Of a stretch of DNA of 9,403 nucleotides, positions 6,741-9,403 are shown piece after piece. Made by a program: the position numbers and the translations under genes. The notes under the pieces were generated by a model. That model saw only the letters and a program-made list of their open reading frames with translations, ran no database searches and was not told the DNA's origin. The stretch is from Candidatus Zixiibacteriota bacterium (GTDB lineage Bacteria > Zixibacteria > MSB-5A5 > JAABVY01), in assembly GCA_011777135.1 (NCBI GenBank), contig JAABVY010000116.1, positions 9,461 to 18,863 of the forward strand, read 5' to 3'. The number at the start of each line of letters is the position of its first letter. Positions within the stretch are counted from its first letter, which is position 1.

Positions 6741-7442
6741 ATGCTTATTGAAACACGCAATCTCTGGAAGACATATATAATGGGCACCCAGGAGCTGCAT
6801 GCTCTAAAGGCAGTAAATCTGCAGATCGAGAAAGGCGAATATGTCGCTATCATGGGGCCATCAGGCTCAGGGAAATCCACCCTGATGAACCTGATCGGCT
6901 GTCTCGATTCACCTACCCAGGGTGAATATTATTTAAATGGAGAATCTGTCTCGGATATGAATGATAATGAGCTGGCCAAGATCAGAAACAAGGAGATTGG
7001 TTTTGTCTTCCAGACATTTAATCTGCTGCCACGGGCCAATTCGCTTCATAATGTTGAGTTGCCCCTGATTTATAGCGGGATCGATACCGGTACCCGGCGT
7101 GAAATGGCTGCCAGGGCGTTGGAACAGGTCGATCTGCTGGAGTGGGCCGGGCATAAGCCCAACGAGCTTTCAGGCGGCCAAAGGCAACGTGTGGCAGTGG
7201 CACGGGCGCTGGTAAATGATCCCTCATTAATTCTCGCTGACGAGCCCACAGGAAATCTGGATACAAAGACAGGGCTTGAAATAATGAAGCTTTTTCGCAG
7301 GCTCAACGACCGCGGCAATACCTTGATTGTCGTCACGCATGACCCGGAAATTGCTGAATTTGCCGATCGTATAATTCACATCAGAGACGGAGAAATCGAA
7401 AGAGAAGAAAGAAGAAGCGGCCAGGTTCAGGATGTTCACTGA
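6741..7442 (+). CDS. ABC transporter ATP-binding protein (MacB/LolD type)
   Basis: This cytoplasmic ATPase would power the FtsX-type permeases encoded next to it. It has 233 residues, the usual length for a free-standing subunit of this subfamily. All the hallmark motifs are present: Walker A GPSGSGKST (G39-T47), Q-loop Q91 in VFQTFNLLP, signature LSGGQRQRV (143-151), Walker B LILADEPTG (catalytic E168), D-loop NLD (172-174) and switch histidine H200 in VVTHD. The FQTFNLLP and LSGGQRQRVAVARAL wording is characteristic of the MacB/LolD/FtsE group. The ATG at 6741 has AAGG six bases upstream. The stop shares one base with the next start (TGATG at 7440-7444), implying coupled translation with the first permease. 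In E. coli MacB this domain is fused to the permease; here it is separate. Confidence 0.97.
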   Translation: MLIETRNLWKTYIMGTQELHALKAVNLQIEKGEYVAIMGPSGSGKSTLMNLIGCLDSPTQGEYYLNGESVSDMNDNELAKIRNKEIGFVFQTFNLLPRANSLHNVELPLIYSGIDTGTRREMAARALEQVDLLEWAGHKPNELSGGQRQRVAVARALVNDPSLILADEPTGNLDTKTGLEIMKLFRRLNDRGNTLIVVTHDPEIAEFADRIIHIRDGEIEREERRSGQVQDVH

Positions 7443-8665
7443 TGTTATTTGGAGACCTTCTCAGACTATCATTTACGGCCCTCCGCGCCCATAAACTCAG
7501 GACCTTCCTTACCATTTTCGGGATTGTTATCGGTGTCACCTCGGTTATTGCCATAGTCTCGATAGTTGTGGGAATGAACGAGAAAGTGACCGGTCTTATT
7601 AATAACATGGGTACCACTACATTCTTCGTCAGCAAATTTGGTGTCGACGATTATCATTCCGAGGATGCTTTCCGGGAAGCCCGCCGGCGTAAGGATATAA
7701 AATTCAGAGATGTGCAGGCAATTGAAAAAGACTGCCGGCTCTGCGAGGAAGTGGGGGCAAGGACAATGACTTTTCGTCAATTAAAGCATGGGCCCAATAA
7801 GCTCAACAGTGTTGTAATAGTCGGCACAACCAGCAATTTTATAAAGATTACAGATTTCGAGGTGGCAGAGGGAAGGATCCATTCCGAATTTGAGCAGGAT
7901 CGTTATCGCCAGGTTGCCCTGATTGGAGACAAAATCAGGGAAGAGTTGTATGAAGGCGAAGACCCGATCGGCAAAGAGCTGAAAATAGGAATACATAAAT
8001 TTGAGATAATTGGCCTTGCCAAGCCGCGAGGTTCAATGCTGGGGGAGGACCTCGATGAGTTTGTAATCATTCCCATAACCACGCTTCTGAAAAATTATGG
8101 TTCACATCGGAGCCTGGACATTTTTATAAAAGCGCCCACAGAAGAAGCGATGCAGGAGACCATTGACCAGGCAAGAGTCATACTTCGGGCCAGAAGACAT
8201 GTCGATTTTCAAGATGAAGATGATTTTGCAGTTACTACCTCTGAAGACTGGCTGGAGTTCTATGGCAGAGTGACCGGTACAATCCAGATAGTGGCGATTG
8301 CCATACCCCTGATAGCACTTGTAGTGGCCGGAATTGTAGTCATGAATATTATGATGGTTTCTGTGACCGAGAGGACCCGCGAGATCGGAATAAGAAAATC
8401 CCTGGGCGCCCGAAAGCGGCATATCATGCTGCAATTTTTATCGGAGGCGCTGATGATGTCACTCTTCGGCGGGGCGCTGGGGATAGCATTCGGAATTCTG
8501 CTGGCCAAAGTCCTAACCCAGGAAGGTGATTTACCCTTTGTAATTTCGCAAACCGCAATTCTGGGAGGCATATTTATATCTACCGGTGTTGGGGTGATAT
8601 TCGGTCTATATCCGGCCATGAAAGGCGCTCGGCTCGATCCGGTTGATGCCATGAGGTATGAATGA
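7442..8665 (+). CDS. MacB/FtsX-type ABC permease, first of two
   Basis: This inner-membrane permease (407 residues) has the MacB layout. One N-terminal membrane helix (about 21-44, starting KLRTFLTIFG) precedes a large periplasmic MacB_PCD-like domain (about 45-278) and three C-terminal helices (about 282-304, 333-355, 368-392). The cytoplasmic loop TERTREIGIRKSLGARK (including E314-K319) is the FtsX-family coupling signature, and the C-terminus RLDPVDAMRYE is typical. The periplasmic domain includes DPIGKELKI (from D174) and an unusual CRLC pair (C98, C101). MacB-type proteins are mechanotransmitters that drive substrate from the periplasm through the adaptor and TolC rather than moving it across the inner membrane. 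The start overlaps the ATPase stop by one base and an AGGA lies nine bases upstream. The end overlaps the next gene by four bases. Confidence 0.95.
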   Translation: MLFGDLLRLSFTALRAHKLRTFLTIFGIVIGVTSVIAIVSIVVGMNEKVTGLINNMGTTTFFVSKFGVDDYHSEDAFREARRRKDIKFRDVQAIEKDCRLCEEVGARTMTFRQLKHGPNKLNSVVIVGTTSNFIKITDFEVAEGRIHSEFEQDRYRQVALIGDKIREELYEGEDPIGKELKIGIHKFEIIGLAKPRGSMLGEDLDEFVIIPITTLLKNYGSHRSLDIFIKAPTEEAMQETIDQARVILRARRHVDFQDEDDFAVTTSEDWLEFYGRVTGTIQIVAIAIPLIALVVAGIVVMNIMMVSVTERTREIGIRKSLGARKRHIMLQFLSEALMMSLFGGALGIAFGILLAKVLTQEGDLPFVISQTAILGGIFISTGVGVIFGLYPAMKGARLDPVDAMRYE

Positions 8666-9403
8666 TCAATAAACTTGTACAGCTGAAGGAGGGCGTCGTT
8701 ATCGCTCTGGGTTCGATCTGGAGCAATAAACTGCGTTCATTCCTGACCATCCTGGGAGTGCTTATAGGAGTTGCTTCGGTAATTGGCATGGTGTCGCTGA
8801 TTGAGGGCTTTAATGCAGCCGTTACCGGCGAAATCGAGGGGATGGGTTCGAATGCCATATTTATATCCCGCTACGAGCCCAATACCGACAGAAGCGAACT
8901 GGATGAGGAGGAGCGCAGGAGAGACCCGATAACCGTAGAGGAGGCCAGGACAATAAGAGAAAGCTGCCCATCTGTCGCAGCGGTTGCTCCCCAGAACTAC
9001 ATCAGGCTGGAAGGCGGCAACAAGGTCAAATACAAAGACAAAAAGTCCCAGGATCCCGCTATATTCGGTACCTGGCCGGAATACCAGCAGGTTAATCAGC
9101 ATTTCGTCGAAAATGGCCGATTCTTCACAGAATCCGAGAATTTCCACAAGGCCAGAGTAGCTGTGCTGGGCAATGAGCTGGCCGAAGGACTATTTGGATC
9201 GATTGATCCGGTCGGAAAAGAAATTTCAGTAAACAGCGTGAAATTTCTTGTAATCGGTGTTCTGGAGGAACGTAAAAGCCCGCTGGGAGATCAAAACGAG
9301 AGGTTTGTGGCAATTCCGCTGGGGACCTATGAAAGAATGTATCCCTGGGAGGAGGCTCTATGGCTGGTGGCCTCGGCAAAATCTCCAAGACTTATCGATC
9401 AGG
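8662..9403 (+). CDS. MacB/FtsX-type ABC permease, second of two (3' end missing)
   Basis: The frame is open from the ATG at 8662 to the window edge (247 complete codons), so only the N-terminal part is seen. It overlaps the previous stop in an ATGA arrangement, a sign of translational coupling. The N-terminal helix (about 25-45, KLRSFLTILGVLIGV) is followed by a MacB_PCD-like periplasmic domain containing DPITVEEARTIRESCP and DPVGKEISV (from D182). It is clearly homologous to the preceding permease: KLRSFLTILG compares with KLRTFLTIFG, and DPVGKE with DPIGKE. The two have diverged, and this copy carries a single cysteine (C102) where the other has a CxxC. The C-terminal three helices are expected beyond the window. 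The likely role is as the second half of a heterodimeric permease core; two alternative homodimers sharing one ATPase would also be possible. Confidence 0.92.
   Translation, partial: MINKLVQLKEGVVIALGSIWSNKLRSFLTILGVLIGVASVIGMVSLIEGFNAAVTGEIEGMGSNAIFISRYEPNTDRSELDEEERRRDPITVEEARTIRESCPSVAAVAPQNYIRLEGGNKVKYKDKKSQDPAIFGTWPEYQQVNQHFVENGRFFTESENFHKARVAVLGNELAEGLFGSIDPVGKEISVNSVKFLVIGVLEERKSPLGDQNERFVAIPLGTYERMYPWEEALWLVASAKSPRLIDQ

Overview
The window looks like chromosomal DNA from a Gram-negative (diderm) bacterium. The main evidence is a gene for a TolC-type outer-membrane channel with a signal peptide, followed by a periplasmic adaptor. The organism cannot be named from the sequence. Base composition is near even, Shine-Dalgarno sites are ordinary (GGAGG/AGGAGGT), and the pyrophosphatase is of the K+-dependent type. 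This would fit an FCB-group or other environmental lineage, but that is only an impression. All genes lie on the + strand.

Region by region: (1) Bases 2-778 hold the C-terminal part of a repeat-containing, probably extracytoplasmic protein of unknown function, closed by a hairpin terminator. (2) Bases 882-2939 encode a complete membrane-bound ion-pumping pyrophosphatase (hppA), also closed by a strong terminator, so it is probably monocistronic. (3) Bases 3071-3793 encode a Yip1-like multi-pass membrane protein behind a candidate promoter. (4) After a 304-base gap that probably carries a promoter, bases 4098-9403 form a tight operon: outer-membrane factor (TolC-like), membrane-anchored adaptor (MacA/HlyD-like), ABC ATPase (MacB/LolD-like) and two different FtsX/MacB-type permeases. 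The second permease runs off the end of the window. The last genes overlap by 1 and 4 bases.

The operon encodes all the parts of a tripartite ABC efflux or secretion machine. The ATPase powers a permease dimer in the inner membrane, the adaptor spans the periplasm, and the TolC-like channel crosses the outer membrane. Unlike E. coli MacB, the ATPase is a separate protein and there are two non-identical permeases, which suggests a heterodimeric membrane core. The substrate cannot be read from the sequence. The pyrophosphatase is probably an independent housekeeping energy-conserving pump. I see no mobile element, CRISPR array, tRNA or rRNA. Nothing here is clearly an undescribed system; the most notable points are the two-permease layout, the nearby Yip1-like gene and the repeat protein at the left edge.
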